Shown: in pieces, positions 21,707 to 33,014 of the stretch
Layout of the letters: every line of letters starts with the position of its first letter
How positions within the stretch are numbered: position 1 is the first letter of the stretch
Assembly (NCBI RefSeq): GCF_903992535.2
Contig: NC_052055.2
Location: 65,990,704 to 66,054,703 of the forward strand
Reading direction: 5' to 3'
Source of the DNA: Arvicola amphibius
Taxonomy: Eukaryota > Chordata > Mammalia > Rodentia > Cricetidae
DNA: 64,000 nucleotides
The notes under the pieces: model-generated
What the model was told of the DNA's origin: nothing
Seen by the model: the letters and a program-made list of their open reading frames with translations, nothing else
Databases searched by the model: none
Program-made: the position numbers and the translations under genes

Positions 21707-22798
21707 CTAGATGCCTGAGTTATTGTTGGCGTTGTTGGACTCCTTGGTTTGTGATTTTCCTTCTATTACTTTCTGCAAGGCTGGATTTGTGGCTGCGTAT
21801 TGTTTAAATCTGTTTTTGTCCTGGAATATCTTGTTTTCTCCATCAATGGTGAATGCAAGCTTTGCTGGGTATAATAGTCTAGGCTTGCATCCATGTTCCC
21901 TAAGTGTCTATAGCACATCTATCCAAGCTCTTCTGGCTTTCATGGTTTCCATTGAGAAATCAGATGTAATTCTGATAGGTTTCCCTTTATATGTTATTTG
22001 ACCTTTTTCCTTTGCAGCTCTTAATATCTGTTCTTTATTCTGTATGTTTTGTGTTTTGATTATTATATGGCGTGGGGATGCTTTCTTTTGATCCAGTCTA
22101 TTTGGTGTTCTGTAGGCTTCTTGTACCTTCATAGGAACATCCTTCTTTAGGTTGGGGAAGTTTTCTTCTATAATTTTGTTGAATATGTTTTCTGGGCCTT
22201 TGAGTTGTAATTCTTCTCCTTCTTCTACCCCAATTATTCTTAGGTTTGGTCTTTTCATGGTGTCCCAGATTTCCTGAATGTTTTGTGTTAAGAATTTGTT
22301 AGATTTGTTTAGTTCTTTAATCTGTGAGTTTATTTCCTCTATAGTATCTTCAGAGTCCGAGATTCTTTCTTCCATCTCTTGTATTCGGTTGGAAATACTT
22401 GTCTCTGAAGTTTCTGTTCGTTTACTCAGAGTTTCCATTTCCAGTCGTCCCTCAGATTGTGTTTTCTTCAATACCTCCATTTCATTTATCAGGTCTTGTA
22501 CTGTTTCCCTTACCTGTTTGATTGCTTTTTCTTGTTTTTCTTGTTTTTCTTGGGTATCTTTGAGAGATTTATTTATTTCATCTACCTTTTTGTTTGTCAT
22601 CTCCATTTCTTTATGGCAGTTTTTTACCTCCTGTTTAAGGTCCTCTATTATTTTCATAAAGTACTGTTTAATGTCGGTTTCTTCTATATCTTCTGGGGTA
22701 GGGTGTTCAATTCTTGTTGTTTTGGGATGTCTGGCTTGTGGTGATGTCATGTTGCCTTTTATGTTGTTGGAGGAGCTCCTGCATTGGCGCCTGCCCAT
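21707..22798 (-). pseudogene. L1 ORF1 (RNA-binding chaperone), one nonsense codon
   Basis: The ATG at 22796-22798 begins MGRRQCRSS; an upstream in-frame TTG at 22808-22810 is not a likely start. From this ATG the frame is 364 codons to the TAG at 21707-21709. It is interrupted once, by TAG at 21908-21910 (codon 297), where the family has Gln in Asp-Val-Leu-Gln-Thr-Leu. Residues about 40-150 are heptad-rich and charged (trimerising coiled coil, with EEINKS and SETSISNR-type repeats). An RRM-like part follows (NLRIIGVEEGEELQL), then the C-terminal domain, cut by the stop. Compared with the copy at 60913 it has three extra codons in a Lys-Gln-Glu repeat. ORF1p normally trimerises and coats L1 RNA. 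Confidence 0.93.
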
Positions 22799-23532
22799 CT
22801 CTTCCTTCAAAAGGAGCGCGGAGGTGTTTGGTGTCCTAGACCAATAATTGCTGTGACTGAAACTGGTTGGATCTCCCCAGTGCCAGAGGAGGACCTATTC
22901 TTTGCGTCACAATCTGAAGAAGCCCACACTCCCTTGCAGGAATCCTCAGACCTGCCTGGAGGCCAGGGTCCGACTCCTCTGGGTGGATGGCCTTAGAACA
23001 GGAGCAGGACACCTGAGAACACTAGGGAAAGCTTGGGAGACACACAGGGAAGGGAGAAACCGACACAAGCCTGCAGAGGGAAGTGGGGGTAGGGGGTCTG
23101 TGCTCTCTTCCAGGGCAGGTTGCCCCAAGGTCCGCATTCACTCACCAGTTCAGATGGAATGTCAGGGCATAGGATCAGGGATTCCAGGCAGCCCAGGGTC
23201 GCAGCCCAGACAAAAGGGCCAAGGTGGGGGCAGGGCGGGATGGAATACCACACAGCGAACCTGGCAGCACAATCTGAAGGAGCCCACACCCCTCCACAGG
23301 AATCCTCAGACCTGCCTGGAGGCCAGAGTCTGACCCCTTTGGGTGGATGGCCTTAGAACTGGAGCAGGACACCCCAAAGAATGATGGATCCTCCTGCAGA
23401 CTGTCAGGTCCCCTTGCAGGCCGAGCAGCTCTCAGACAAAGGCCTACCTTGCTCCGGGCAGTCAAATGAAGGAGGGGACCTCCCACCGGCCTGGGTGCAC
23501 TCAATTCCAGGTCCCCAGAGCCCAAACAGGCC
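22799..23532 (-). promoter_or_regulatory. L1 5'UTR / internal promoter with repeated block
   Basis: In L1 sense the 734-bp 5'UTR opens with a block shared with the 60336 copy ('ctgtttgggctctggggacc' to 'catcattctttggggtg'). It then carries two copies of a roughly 105-bp block ('aaggccatccaccca...ggcaggtctgaggattcctg'), at about 23270-23373 and 22910-23013, separated by unrelated DNA. It ends with 'gacaccaaacacctccg' immediately before ORF1. CpG-containing and GC-rich relative to the flanks, as expected of an L1 promoter; activity is inferred from position. Confidence 0.8.
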
Positions 23533-23547
23533 TAGAGAACTAATCTT
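23533..23547 (-). repeat. Right TSD of L1 (15 bp)
   Basis: Exact second copy of TAGAGAACTAATCTT, marking the 5' end of the minus-strand L1. Confidence 0.96.
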
Positions 23548-24572
23548 AAAGGACCAGTTAATTTTTTCATTTTTTTTTTTTATTCAAAAAGGGTATGGAC
23601 TAAATGAAAGTTTCCAGCTTGATGGAGAATGATATTCTTACCTGTGAAGAGATGCTGTATGCAGTGTTTCTTCATGTTGTAAATGACTAGTTATGGTAAC
23701 AAAATATTCGCAATATTCCTTCTAAGCCATTGCTGTGCAATGTATCTGGGAACACTTCTTGGCCCTGTTGTGGAGTAACTGCATTGTATTTTGAAAAGTA
23801 TAGCCAAGAGAATTGAGCAGGGCAATAAAGAAAAGTCTGTGTACTCCTGACATCATTCATTCTAAGCCTGACCTGGAGAAGTCCCCAACTGTGTTAGTTT
23901 CTGCATCCGTAAAGGCCAGTATCTACCTCTCTGGAGCATGCAGCCAACTGAAGCTATAAGCGACTTACCAATCACATTAAATTTCCTCCACCTCTTCCCC
24001 TTCCTCTCTCATTGGTAAATCTGTAGACTCCCTAGTCATTGAGGAGCCATTCTCCTAAGGTCTTTGATGAACATTGTTTCCATCTTGAGAGAGACCATTT
24101 CAAGAACTCTGCTCTGTAAAGAAATACCACCTCCTTCCTAGAGAGCATCCCAGAGAATTCCCTCCTCAGCAACCTTAACACAGGAAATCCTTCCAAGTCA
24201 AGCCCTAAAAGGCTTACCAGGAAGAAGGAAAAAACAAAAGCAGACAGTGAACTTTGGATTAAATGTTTGGGATGTTTCATACACTTTACAACCCTCCTTC
24301 AAATTCATTTTCTCTAAGAGAACTAACAATGGTAGGAAACAGCGTTTGTTTAACTTTGAATAACTTGGAATTTTGAAAAAATCTTTGATCCTGTTTTCAT
24401 GGTGGCTATTAAATATCCTCCTCCGTGTTCCACAAAACATGTACATTTAAGACATCCTTGTTGAGTCACTTGGTACCCAGTATTCCTTCGCTACCCTTAA
24501 TATAATTGTTATGTACATAAAAGGAAGAATTTCCAAGGGAAAGAATTCTATAGAAATAAGTCACTAATCTTT
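23548..24572. other. unplaced DNA
   Basis: About 1 kb with a T-run at about 23560-23582. Two 82-codon minus frames (24032-24280, 24198-24446) lack motifs. No named repeat or gene. Confidence 0.4.
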
Positions 24573-24667
24573 TTACCTATGGAGACAAGGTCTCACTATG
24601 TAAACCGGGTTGACCAGTAACCCTCCTATCTTTCTCCAAGTGCTAAGATTACAGACCTAGTCATGAT
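24573..24667 (-). mobile_element. Old B1-type SINE fragment, minus strand
   Basis: 'gagacaaggtctcactatgt' followed by 'caagtgctaagattacagac' is the reverse of a diverged B1 (7SL-derived) element; the middle is shortened. Confidence 0.7.
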
Positions 24668-24762
24668 GCATTTCTTTCACTCTTTAACAACTTCAAGTTA
24701 ATATCCTACCAGCTCAGTAGTGCAACAAGAAGGCCCTCTCTTCACAACGCAAGACCTAACTT

Positions 24763-25158
24763 TGTAACATGAGAGCCGGCTTTTTGGGGTTTCTGTCCTG
24801 CCCAGTTCCCCACAGCTGGCAAGCCCCAAAGAAAATCACACAGAATCTATATTAGGTTATAAACTGATTGGCCCTTTAGCTCAGTCTTCTTATTAGCTCT
24901 TGTTGCTTATATTAACCCATTGTTCTTTATGATAGCCACATGGCTCAGTACCTTTCACAGCGGGGCAGGTCACATGTAGCTTCTTCCGTGGTCTGGGCAG
25001 GACTGAGAGGAATGGGCTTCCTCCTTTCCAGCATTCTCCTGTTCTCATCAACCCGCCTCTACTTCCTGTCTGGTTGACCCGCCTATACTTCCTGCCTAGC
25101 CAATCAGCATTTTATTAAAATACATGATTGAGAGAATACAGATAATTCTCCCGCACCA
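24763..25158 (-). mobile_element. Solo LTR, family 3, perfect TSD
   Basis: 396-bp LTR in minus orientation. On the minus strand it opens TGGTGCGGGAGAATTATCTG and ends ATGTTACA. Perfect 6-bp TSD TAACTT at 24757-24762 and 25159-25164. It contains 'ctgattggctaggcaggaag' (CCAAT box) and a poly(A)-signal-like segment. The 6-bp TSD points to a class II integrase. No internal region. Confidence 0.93.
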
Positions 25159-25512
25159 TAACTTGAACTGAATATATCTGTGTCATTCATTCATTCATCT
25201 TCAAACTCTATAGCAAGAGATGGCCTGGGACATGGGGAGTTGACCAGGTAGAAATGGTTTCTCAAAGGAAACTAGAGCTGTTACCAAAAGAAAGTGGAAT
25301 ACATGATAGGTTAAAAAAAAATCAAATAAGCTTCAGACCATTAGATAACAAGTACCCAGTGTGTTTCACCACCCCACGGAGTTATTCTGAACCACAATGC
25401 CTGAACAGATGTCCACAGAGAAGTTTTCTCAGGAATACAGGGGACATAAAAGATAGCTATAAATCTTCCAGGGAAGGACTCAGAAAATGAATGTACGTGT
25501 TAGGGAATTTAT
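25159..25512. other. unplaced DNA between two solo LTRs
   Basis: 354 bp with no similarity to retroviral gag or pol that I can see and no primer-binding site next to either LTR. A 78-codon frame at 25254-25490 has no motif. It is ordinary flanking DNA, not a provirus interior. Confidence 0.6.
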
Positions 25513-25921
25513 TGTAACAAGAAGGGGCCAGGCCTGCTTGTTTGGGTTTCTGTCCTGCCCAGTACCCCACAGCCGGCAAGCCCCAAAGAAATAACACAGA
25601 GATCTCTATAAGTTTTAAAGCTGATTGTCCCATTAGCTCTAGCCTCTCACTGACTAACTCTCACATCTTGATTAAACCATTTTTTTTATCTATGTTAGCC
25701 ATATGGCTCAGTACCTTTTTCAGTGGTTGCTGATCACATCCTCCTGCTTCGGTGATCTGGGTAGGAGTGGGAGGAATCAACTTCCTCCTTCCCAGAATTC
25801 TCCTGTTCTCATTACATCATTTCTACTTCCTGTCTGGTTTTTCCACCTATACTTTCTGCCTGGCCAATCAGCGTTTTATTTAAAACATGATTGACAGATT
25901 ACAGACAATTCTCCCGCACCA
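25513..25921 (-). mobile_element. Solo LTR, family 3, second copy, perfect TSD
   Basis: 409-bp LTR, same family and orientation as 24763-25158, opening TGGTGCGGGAGAATTGTCTG and ending CTTGTTACA on the minus strand. Perfect 6-bp TSD ATTTAT at 25507-25512 and 25922-25927. Its TSD differs from its neighbour's, so the two insertions are independent. Confidence 0.93.
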
Positions 25922-26034
25922 ATTTATGATTCTTTCTCAGCCACAGTCCTGGTCAGAACTGTATCTCAAGTATACTCTGCAGAGATAATTAAGCTGATTA
26001 TCAAAAAAGTTGCTAGCTGTGCATTAAGGTGTGT

Positions 26035-26168
26035 GTGTTTTTTGAGACAGGGTTTCACTGTAGCTTTGGAGCCTGTTCTGGAACTAGCTCTTGTAGAACT
26101 CACAGAGATCTGCCCAACTCTGCCTCCAGAGTGCTGGGATTAAAGGCGTGTGCCACCACTGCCAGGCT
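26035..26168 (-). mobile_element. B1 SINE, minus strand
   Basis: Reverse of a B1: 'gagacagggtttcactgtag', 'cctgttctggaactagctct', 'gtgctgggattaaaggcgtg'. Nearly full length, well conserved, so relatively young. The T-rich left end is its tail. Confidence 0.95.
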
Positions 26169-28194
26169 AAACTTCTGTTTTCCTGAGAGCAGAGAGGAAA
26201 GTTCCAAGCTGTACTTGTTGGCTATTATGCTGAGTACTTCAGCAGCTGTGGAACGTAATGTCATTCACAAAGTTCCAGGACTGAGGAGAAGGTAGAGGAA
26301 GCAAGGCTGTGCAGTGAAAGGGATGTGAGCTTTGAAACAGAATCAATCTCTGCCTTTCCATCTAGAGCAGGACACGGAGTGTCTCAGTGGGCCGGGGATT
26401 CTGTGTGCCAAAGAATCACAGAAACACACATGAAAGCCCCTGACCTCAGCTAACATACGCTCTAAGAGAATGTGCACTCAATCTTTATATCAATATTTCA
26501 TCAGCTGTATAAATTTAATTATTATATTATCATCTGTGAAGAGTGACTATCCATGTGTATAAGTGTGCAGTAAGACCTGCTTGGGATGAGAGCTGGCAGA
26601 AGAAACAGGTAATGAGTGATGACTGTTTTAGCTATAATGGTGATTTACACAAACAGTAAATAGCAAGAGAAATATAGTGATACTTTTTTCCACAAGAATA
26701 TACAAAATCACATATAAAAATAAATTCTTCCAGTAGACACAAAAGATAGTCATTATGCTTTCTATAAAAATGGTACAAACAAGAAGGAGCAAGCATCCTC
26801 ATCCATCAACATTTCTGAAACACCCATTCTCTTTTGCCCACCCGTTGTCTGTTATGTTGGTCGTGCTGGGGCTCAAGGCCAGGTCTGAGCACACTGCACG
26901 AGCTCTCTACACAGTACAGCGCTGCTCTGGGAATGCTGACCCTGGAGAACAGTCCTTTGACCTCTGCTCCAGCTCTTGGTTCTGCAACAGTGCTCTGATT
27001 TGGCTCTACCTTGCTCTTCACATGAAAGTAAATAACCAACAACTCTAGCTTTAAAAAGGATCGTGGTTACTCCACAAAAGTGAAACAAATGAGATTAGAG
27101 AAAGGCTGTAAGGAAACCGTTTTCCATGGCTGCGTAACCCCAGCAATAGAACAGTAATAGCTGCTAAATACTCGCCCAGTCCTACAAGTGCGCAGATTAC
27201 TGAGATTTTCAAAGTGGCAGCTTTGATTTGAAGATTCACCTCATTGACTATCTAATTCATTCCTAATGACATAATCATTGGTGAACAGTAAACGCAATTC
27301 AGGGGTCAGAACTCTATTAGTCATTAGCTTTTATATGCGGATTGCAGTTTTACTGCTGAGCCTTGGATTTTATTACTTAAAAGAAGAAGAAAGTATCCCC
27401 ATTTCTAAGGTGATGGTTATTAAAGCACTGCCACAAACTGTCCATGGTTATTATAGCACAAATAGAGAGCTGTTTGAAACATGCACAAACACATTTAAAT
27501 CTGTATCACCGAAAAAATTTTTTCACGAATAAAACTCAACTAGAGATAAATTAATTACCTTATTATGCTCCACAAGGAAAACCGGTGTTAGATGCCCTGC
27601 TGCATTGTTCATGGTATGCAATCAATATTTTCCTGTCTAACTGTATTTAACTTTGCATACAGATCCAAATCCCTTTCTACTAGGAATTCTAATACAACAC
27701 TCTGAGCATAACTTATGGCCATAGTCAGGTGAATTAAAGATTCCCTGAAATGCACCACACAAAAGGAAGTTATATTTCATCTGCATCTATTTCATTTATT
27801 CATGACCTAATCCTTCAACCCCCAACCCTCTCTATGGCCCTTTATTAATTTAAACAAACATACTCGATTTGAACTTTTCTGGTAAAACATAAATATACAT
27901 ACTTACCACATCATAGATTATTAATAAATATTAAAAACGTATATAGTTAGTACTTAAGTAAGAATAAGTTCCTAAAATGTTATATTATTAATTTTAAAAG
28001 TGTGCTTGCTTGTACTAGACCCCTTTGGAAGCTTACTTATAGATTCAATTACCTGTAACTAAAATATTGATTCTCTTTCTACCTTCTGAAGATGGATGGG
28101 ATTGTGTCATAGTGTTTAAGTTTCCAATGGGCACCCTGAAAGCCAAGAAATTGCTGAGTGGCAAATTCAAAAACTTCCTAACCATGGGGAGTGT
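26169..28194. other. unplaced DNA, AT-rich in the right half
   Basis: About 2 kb. Frames up to 97 codons (26755-27048) lack motifs; those at 26806-27088 overlap it antisense. The part from 27780 to 28000 is very AT-rich. No gene or named repeat. Confidence 0.4.
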
Positions 28195-28600
28195 CTTAGT
28201 TAGTGTTTCCTTTGCTGTGATGAAACACCCTAACTAAAAAGTAACTTAGGGAGAAAGGGTTTATTTGGTTTACACAGCACTGTTCATCACTGAAGGAAGT
28301 CAGGACAGGAGCTCAAACAGGACAGAAACCTGGAGGCAGGAGCTGATGCAGAGACCAGGAGGGGTGTTGCTTAGTGGTATGCTTCCCCTGGCTTGCTCAG
28401 CCTGCATTCTTATAGAACTCAGGACCAGCAGCCCAGGGACAGCACCACCCACTATAGACTGGGCCCTCCCCATCAACCACTAATTAAGAGAATGCTGTAC
28501 AGCCAGATCTTATGGAGGCATTTTTTAAATTGAGGTTCCCTCTTTTCAGATGACTCTAGCATGTGTCAGGTTGACATAATGCTAGCCAGGACAGGGAGGA
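28195..28600 (+). mobile_element. Old rodent interspersed repeat
   Basis: Opens 'tgtcttagttagtgtttcct' followed by 'ttgctgtgatgaaacaccct', passes 'catcactgaaggaagtcagg' and 'gcagagaccaggaggggtgt', and ends 'atgtgtcaggttgacataat'. I recognise this block as a very common non-SINE rodent repeat (RMER-type; name uncertain). Related blocks lie at 34803 (+) and 31715 (-). Confidence 0.6.
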
Positions 28601-28679
28601 TGTATTTTTATGATTGCTGATAGTATTTTTCCCATGAACTGTGATAGAGGTGTCCTCAGTGCTTTTCTTATGGCCAGGA

Positions 28680-28985
28680 CTCACCTCCTGAAGGAAGCAG
28701 ATGAAGATGGAAAGGCTTATCTTGACTCAGTCTGAGAGACACAGTCCTCTGTTAAAGGGAAAACATGGTGGCAGCAGTTTGAGCCTGTGGGACACATTGT
28801 GACCACACACAGGAAGCAGACGACAGACAGCAAGTAGCACAGGCTGTAAAAGCTCAAGGCCTGTCCCCAGTGACCAGCTTCCTCCTATAAAAGGTCTAGA
28901 AAATCCCCAAACAGCACCACAGCTAGGAACCAATGAGCCTGTGGGGACATTCCATACTCCTAGGGACTGATGCTGAAGGAGACAG
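28680..28985 (+). mobile_element. Old rodent interspersed repeat fragment
   Basis: Contains 'ggcttatcttgactcagtct', 'aaaacatggtggcagcagtt' and 'gggacattccatactcct', a layout seen in the same broad class of old rodent repeats. Diverged. The 116-codon minus frame across it is a shadow. Confidence 0.45.
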
Positions 28986-29989
28986 TGGTGACACAGGAAA
29001 AACTCCATAACAGTGATGGGCTTGTTTGTATTTCTATACACATTTACATATAGTATATATAATATGTATATACACACAAACAGTTATTATATACCATGTG
29101 TGTCATGCATGCTAGGAAAATATATAAGGGAAATCTGATTTTGTGTTATCTACTAAACTTTAATTATAGATTATAATAGTAAAAGATATTTCCAGTACTT
29201 TACACTTAAAGTCTAAGTTTAATTAGTGCTTACCTCTTAATCCATAACTTCTCTGTTTTACAAATTACAAAGTTAAATATTCTCTTCCAGTATATGTCTT
29301 GGTAAACTTTATAATATATCCTGATACTAGACACTTCTAAGACTTAACACTGGAGTCTTAGAGAAAAGCAGTCTCTCTTGTTCTGTTCATTGAAATTGCA
29401 CACAGCACTGCCCTGCCTCATCTGGAGGATGTAAATACTCCAAGGAAGTAAACACCAAAGTTTTCATCTAATGAAGCTAAGTGGACTTGGTACCCAACAT
29501 TAACACAGTCATTAACCCTGTCAGATTATTAAAACAAACAAGTTATTTGAAAGGATGAGCAACACCTTCATATAATATTAATGAAAATATTTTATAATCC
29601 TCAGAGGCAAAGACTCACCCATTTATCAATGGGAAGTCCTTTTGCAGATTTTCCCAAAGGCACAACATTATCAGTCTTTGCTTTTTCAAAAGAAAAAATT
29701 TTAAATAGAGATGCTTTCATATCTCTTAAAAATAATAAGTAAATACAAGTAAAGATTATACCAAGAATTCTTCTGAAGTAATTCAGTCTCAGTCCTAACT
29801 GAGGAAATGTTCTCAAAGGTCAAATCTGATCACTAAAATGTAACAAGTGTATGTAAAGCTGAGTTGTTCCAATACTCTGCTGCCTGGAGTTCATAGTCGA
29901 CACAACTTATTACAAGGTCTCACGCCATTGAACATAACCCATAGTTCTTTATCTTTAATTTAGAGAAAATTTGGGTCGATAGCAGAACC
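28986..29989. other. unplaced AT-rich DNA
   Basis: About 1 kb, AT-rich, with a TA/ATA patch at about 29045-29095. A 71-codon minus frame at 29601-29816 lacks motif. No named repeat. Confidence 0.4.
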
Positions 29990-30110
29990 CATACAGGTTG
30001 CAAAACCATAATCCTAGACATTTAAGAATCTAAGAAAAAGATTACAAATTCAAGGCCAGTCTAGCCAACTTAGGAAAATGAGCCCCTGTTTCAAAAAATA
30101 AAGGCAGGAA
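29990..30110 (+). mobile_element. B1/B4-type SINE fragment
   Basis: 'attacaaattcaaggccagt' followed by 'cccctgtttcaaaaaataaa' is the 3' half of a diverged B1-derived element. The left half (from about 29995) is poorly preserved. Confidence 0.6.
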
Positions 30111-30154
30111 GGAACAAAGGAGGAAAAAGAAAACAGAAGAAAAGCAGAGGTGGA

Positions 30155-30245
30155 GGGCTAGCAAATATAGCTCAGTGGTAAAGTTCTTGCCTAGCAGAAA
30201 GACCCTAGGTTCCGTTCTTAGTACTACAAACAAAACAAACTTCAA
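30155..30245 (+). mobile_element. ID (BC1-derived) SINE
   Basis: 'agctcagtggtaaagttctt' is the A-box side, 'ctaggttccgttcttagtac' the B-box side, then an A-rich tail 'caaacaaaacaaac'. A diverged ID element in (+). Confidence 0.75.
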
Positions 30246-30874
30246 GTGGAACAACTTGCCACGTTTTACCAAAAAGCCTTTAACAGCTGACCATGTTCTA
30301 TGGGCGTTTCCTAAAATCTATACCTTCCACCACAACTCTGCTCTTTCCCATGGGATAATAACCATCCTAATATTTCCTTACTAATAGTCCAAGTAATGCT
30401 GACCTTTTGTACAGTTCTAGTTCAATCCTCAGGCAGGAAGTGAAGCATGGCATAAGAGTGAAGGTAACATAAACATACGCTCAGGCCGGGGGAAGCTGGT
30501 GCAGGAAGAGATCGTGGAGTGGGCGTCTCCAGCTTTTAAAGACTCTCCAGCGCATGTGCACATGGACTCATGTAGCTGCAACAGGCACAGATCACATGAC
30601 AATGCTGCATGTGGATCACATAGGGCTTGAGGGAAGTGCCAGTGCTCGGGGTGTTGGAAATGAGAACAATAATGACACACAGATTTGTGATTTCCCAAGC
30701 AGCTGGCAAGGTGGAGGTGGAACTAGGAGGATGCCTAGATATTCGTGGGCTAGCTAACCTGATACTCACAGTGGCCATGTAGAAAATGTCCCAAACAATG
30801 CAGAAAGCAAGAATTGGCTCCCAAAGTTGTTCTCTGACTTCTACACATGGACCTCAGCCCTAACTCACACATGA
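30246..30874. other. unplaced DNA
   Basis: Minus frames of 80-89 codons at 30429-30778 overlap each other and a plus frame; no motif. No named repeat or gene. Confidence 0.4.
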
Positions 30875-30918
30875 TCACACACACACACACACTCACTCAC
30901 TCACTCACTCACTCACAT
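30875..30918. repeat. (CA)n(CTCA)n compound microsatellite
   Basis: About nine CA units run into about six CTCA units. The CTCA units probably arose by point mutation and slippage at the end of the CA run. Confidence 0.95.
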
Positions 30919-31369
30919 ATGCATTCACATACACAGAGATGGTAAAGAGAGGTTTTTAAAGAGACATCAGTGCAAAGTCATTCTCAGAAAACTGCGCACA
31001 GTTTCATCCCCGAGGCTGTACATGAGATTCTCGTGGTATTTCATAACTTTTCCTGGCGAGACATGAAGAAACCTCAGTTCACCCCTGACAGCACACCAAC
31101 AACAGACCAAAGAAATTATTCCATTCCAAGAGTACCCTGGTGAACTAATGAGTGTTTTGGAGTTACTTACAGGTTCATGGGTGACTCAAGCAGCTGCATC
31201 ACCAAAACCCTGCCCAGTGTGGGTAAAGATGTCCCAATGCTGCAGCCTAGAGTTTCCTGCAGCATTGTAGCCACAACCAGTCTCCGCATCCCACCAACTT
31301 CTCCGCTTATATAACCTCAGAGAAACCATGTGCGTTTAAACATTTCCTTGTGGGTTCTTTTTCTTTCTT
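30919..31369. other. unplaced DNA
   Basis: No named repeat or gene seen; no frame above 60 codons of interest. Confidence 0.4.
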
Positions 31370-31620
31370 TGTTTTTTGTTTGTTTGACAGTTGTGTATAT
31401 TTATGTAATGCATGCTAATCACTGCCATGCCCACTCTCCTCCCTCATCCTGCTCCCTCAGCAAGTCCTCCCTGTGCCAGTTGTGGGGCCCACTGAGTTTG
31501 ATTAGTTCCTTGCTGCCCATATTAGTGGGAGGTTATTCAGTGAAGTGAGGACAACTTACTTCTGGCTACACCACTGAAGAAAATGACACCTCTCCCCAAC
31601 ATTAATTAATTGCCAATATT
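31370..31620 (-). mobile_element. Possible old L1 3'UTR fragment, minus strand
   Basis: Contains 'gtttgattagttccttgctg', 'cccatattagtgggaggtta' and 'tctggctacaccactgaaga', resembling, in reverse, old rodent L1 3'UTR segments. Too diverged to be sure. Confidence 0.35.
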
Positions 31621-31714
31621 TATTCTGGGAGGTTTGGGGCTTTGGAAACATTCCCCCCTTCTTGAGTTGTAACTTTCTTCTGTTTTGTGGCCACCTCTAC
31701 TTCAATGAGGGAAT

Positions 31715-31975
31715 ATCTTTGTGCTGGATAATTTTATGTCAACCTGATATAAGCAAAAGTCATCTGAGAGGAGGGAGCATCAATTAAGAAAATGCCTCCA
31801 TAAGGTTTGTAGGCCATTTTCTTAATTACAGATTAATATGGGAATACCCAGTCCATTGAGGGTGGAGCCATTCCTTGGTTTGTGGTTCTGGGTTCTAGCC
31901 TACCCAATTTGCTTTTGGTAATGGTGTTTCATCATAGCAATAGTAACCTTAAGACCATCTTGATCTGAAGGAAAC
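31715..31975 (-). mobile_element. Old rodent interspersed repeat, minus strand
   Basis: 'gctggataattttatgtcaa' and 'ctgatataagcaaaagtcat' through 'ggtttgtaggccattttctt' are the reverse of the same class as 28195-28600. It ends at 'gtttcatcatagcaatagta', the reverse of the family's opening block. Confidence 0.6.
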
Positions 31976-33014
31976 AGTTGTACAGCACATGGAAGGAAGG
32001 CAAGAAAGGAAATGCAAAGGCATGTGAGGAGGGCTGGAGAGTGAAGAGACCTGAACACCGCACTGAAGGATGTTCTTAAAGCCAGTGTGGCCTAGGTGAA
32101 TTCATCTCTGTCTTCACTTGGACAAAAAACTTAGGCTTCATAAGAACACTAACATGGCATTTATGCAAATTCTTTGACGCTTTGTAATGAGACTGTAAAT
32201 ATTTTTAATAGACTTCTGTTCACAGTGTTTTAACATGGCTGCAGGCCTGGTAGAGTTGGCCAACTATGAGTACATTACTAAAATTAAAAACCTCCATTCT
32301 AAGGGAGGATGGAGGTAACTCAAGCGCTGCCACCTGGGAACTGTCATCCCCATCCCATTCTCCATGAATTTCATGAGAGTTTGTCTTGCTGGGATTGGGA
32401 GAGGATGGACAAAGGAACAGGATGAGAAAAGCTGATAAGAAAAGGTCTGCTGTGGGCCTCCTTAGGATGATGACACAAATATCCTGACCTCATGGTGCTA
32501 CCCAGGCACTGGTGCTCTGAGAAAAGTAGGCCCTGAGGAGAGTAGCCCAGCTGTGGTCACAGAGGCAGGGAGGGACTATAAGCAAAGAAGTTAAAGAACA
32601 GAGTAAGAAATGAGGTCTGTGATACTCATCACAAACATTTTGGCCTCCTAGTGATAGTGATGAAGGTCTCACACTTCGGATGAGAGGAAAATAAGCAAAA
32701 TATGTGCTGTTAGAGTTGACACTGTACCACTTCAGTCACAACTCACGTAGCCTGGGAAAACATACTAATAATCATTGCTGTTTACCAGATAATAACAATC
32801 TCTAAGGGGAAAACGCCCTTCGTTTCTTTTTCATAATTGCCTAGTCCTAGTGTCTGTGAATCGGGGTGAATAAATGTTGGCTGAATGAATAAATAAAAAT
32901 CTTAGGACTCTCTCATCATTCCAGGTTTTCCTGAATTACCTACCACATGAAATCTTTGACTTCCAGGCTTCATGAGTAGCACATCAGATTCACAATCAAT
33001 GGATAACAAGTGAA
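31976..33014. other. unplaced DNA with an ancient L2/MIR-like scrap
   Basis: At about 32845-32900 the phrase 'gaataaatgttggctgaatg' followed by AATAAATAAA resembles the 3' end shared by ancient L2/MIR repeats. The rest is unplaced. A 60-codon minus frame at 32490-32672 is not supported. Confidence 0.4.

Larger units (their letters stand above)
16613..23532 (-). mobile_element. Near-complete L1 retrotransposon, minus strand
   Basis: A 6920-bp insertion with all four parts: 5'UTR 22799-23532, ORF1 21707-22798, a 56-bp spacer, ORF2 17826-21650 and a 3'UTR of about 1.1 kb, ending in A-tails at 16613-16740. The 15-bp TSD is perfect, which argues for a young insertion. Only one nonsense codon is seen in each ORF and no frameshift. 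The coding sequence closely matches the (+) copy from 60336, so both stem from a recently active lineage. As it stands it cannot make full-length proteins. Confidence 0.96.

Noticed and set aside
22799..22810. ORF1 start at TTG, 22810
   Set aside because: The in-frame ATG at 22796-22798 gives the usual ORF1 beginning MGRRQ; the same holds for 60901 versus 60913.
22278..22847. 189-codon plus-strand frame
   Set aside because: It is the antisense of the L1 ORF1 coiled-coil coding sequence; the same shadow recurs at 60789-61424 opposite the other L1.
24763..25921. Provirus with 5' and 3' LTRs
   Set aside because: Each LTR has its own distinct perfect 6-bp TSD, and the spacer has no primer-binding site or polypurine tract.
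30155..30245. tRNA gene (A-box and B-box present)
   Set aside because: The sequence is an ID SINE with an A-rich tail; no intact cloverleaf can be drawn. The same applies to the SINE heads at 5928, 6135, 48641 and 53738.
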